A model generated the notes under the pieces. The model saw nothing but the letters and a program-made list of their open reading frames with translations, searched no databases and was not told where the DNA came from. 64,000 bases of DNA from Prorocentrum cordatum (lineage: Eukaryota; Sar; Dinophyceae; Prorocentrales; Prorocentraceae), in contig CAUYUJ010014770.1 of assembly GCA_963575745.1 (NCBI GenBank), positions 119,598 through 183,597 on the forward strand, in the 5' to 3' direction. The first letter of the stretch is position 1. Each line of letters starts with the position of its first letter. Both the position numbers and the translations under genes were made by a program. Below, one piece after another: positions 64,000 to 64,000 of this stretch.

Positions 64000-64000
64000 T

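Overview
The window reads as repeat-dominated nuclear DNA of a protist, most likely a dinoflagellate. The indications are GC-rich coding DNA, huge trinucleotide arrays, dispersed GC-rich minisatellites, sparse host genes, and a Ty1/copia-type element with a DNA-methyltransferase-like domain, a combination reported from dinoflagellates. No rRNA, tRNA, CRISPR array or bacterial operon is visible. The genus cannot be named from this sequence.

Layout. 1-6.9 kb: short repeats, a ~2-kb (TAC)n array running into a degenerate (ATC)n array, then (CCT)n and (CA)n tracts. 6.9-19.5 kb: a mosaic of segmental duplications and short GC-rich repeats. On the minus strand these encode repeated EPSAR-type peptides and a broken, unidentified Cys-containing ORF (13.7-16.0 kb). 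The mosaic ends in a ~0.9-kb tract that is open in all six frames. 19.5-24.3 kb: CTC/GTC tracts, a 27-copy minisatellite and non-coding sequence. 24.4-26.4 kb and 37.9-42.9 kb (+): two halves of what looks like one large repetitive acidic-protein gene, split by a nested insertion. A LINE-like element (minus strand, 26.44-37.86 kb) lies inside the gene, and an LTR retrotransposon (27,785-36,942, plus strand) lies inside the LINE. 43.0-44.4 kb: a mucin-like/coiled-coil ORF. 44.4-50.7 kb: a ~130-bp satellite interrupted by a second LINE (minus strand, 45.0-48.6 kb). 50.7-54.1 kb: a duplicated hairpin and two minisatellites. 55.5-64 kb: a minus-strand chain of co-linear ORFs.

Function. The LTR element encodes Gag with a zinc knuckle, a methyltransferase-like domain, a DDE integrase, RT, RNase H and an unusual membrane-hairpin tail. 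Its four frame breaks are each equivalent to a one-base deletion, it has two in-frame stops, and the RT YxDD box reads HVDA, so this copy is probably dead. Both LINEs are 5'-truncated.

The most novel stretch is 55.5-64 kb. It looks like one or a few very large broken genes with no assignment from memory. Part of it resembles the RNA 2'-phosphotransferase family (Tpt1/KptA) and another part has the HGT signature of the ADP-ribosyltransferase fold. All five of its confirmed in-frame stops are TAG or TGA and could each come from one C-to-T change, as expected in a methylated genome. All calls were made by eye from motifs, without any database search.
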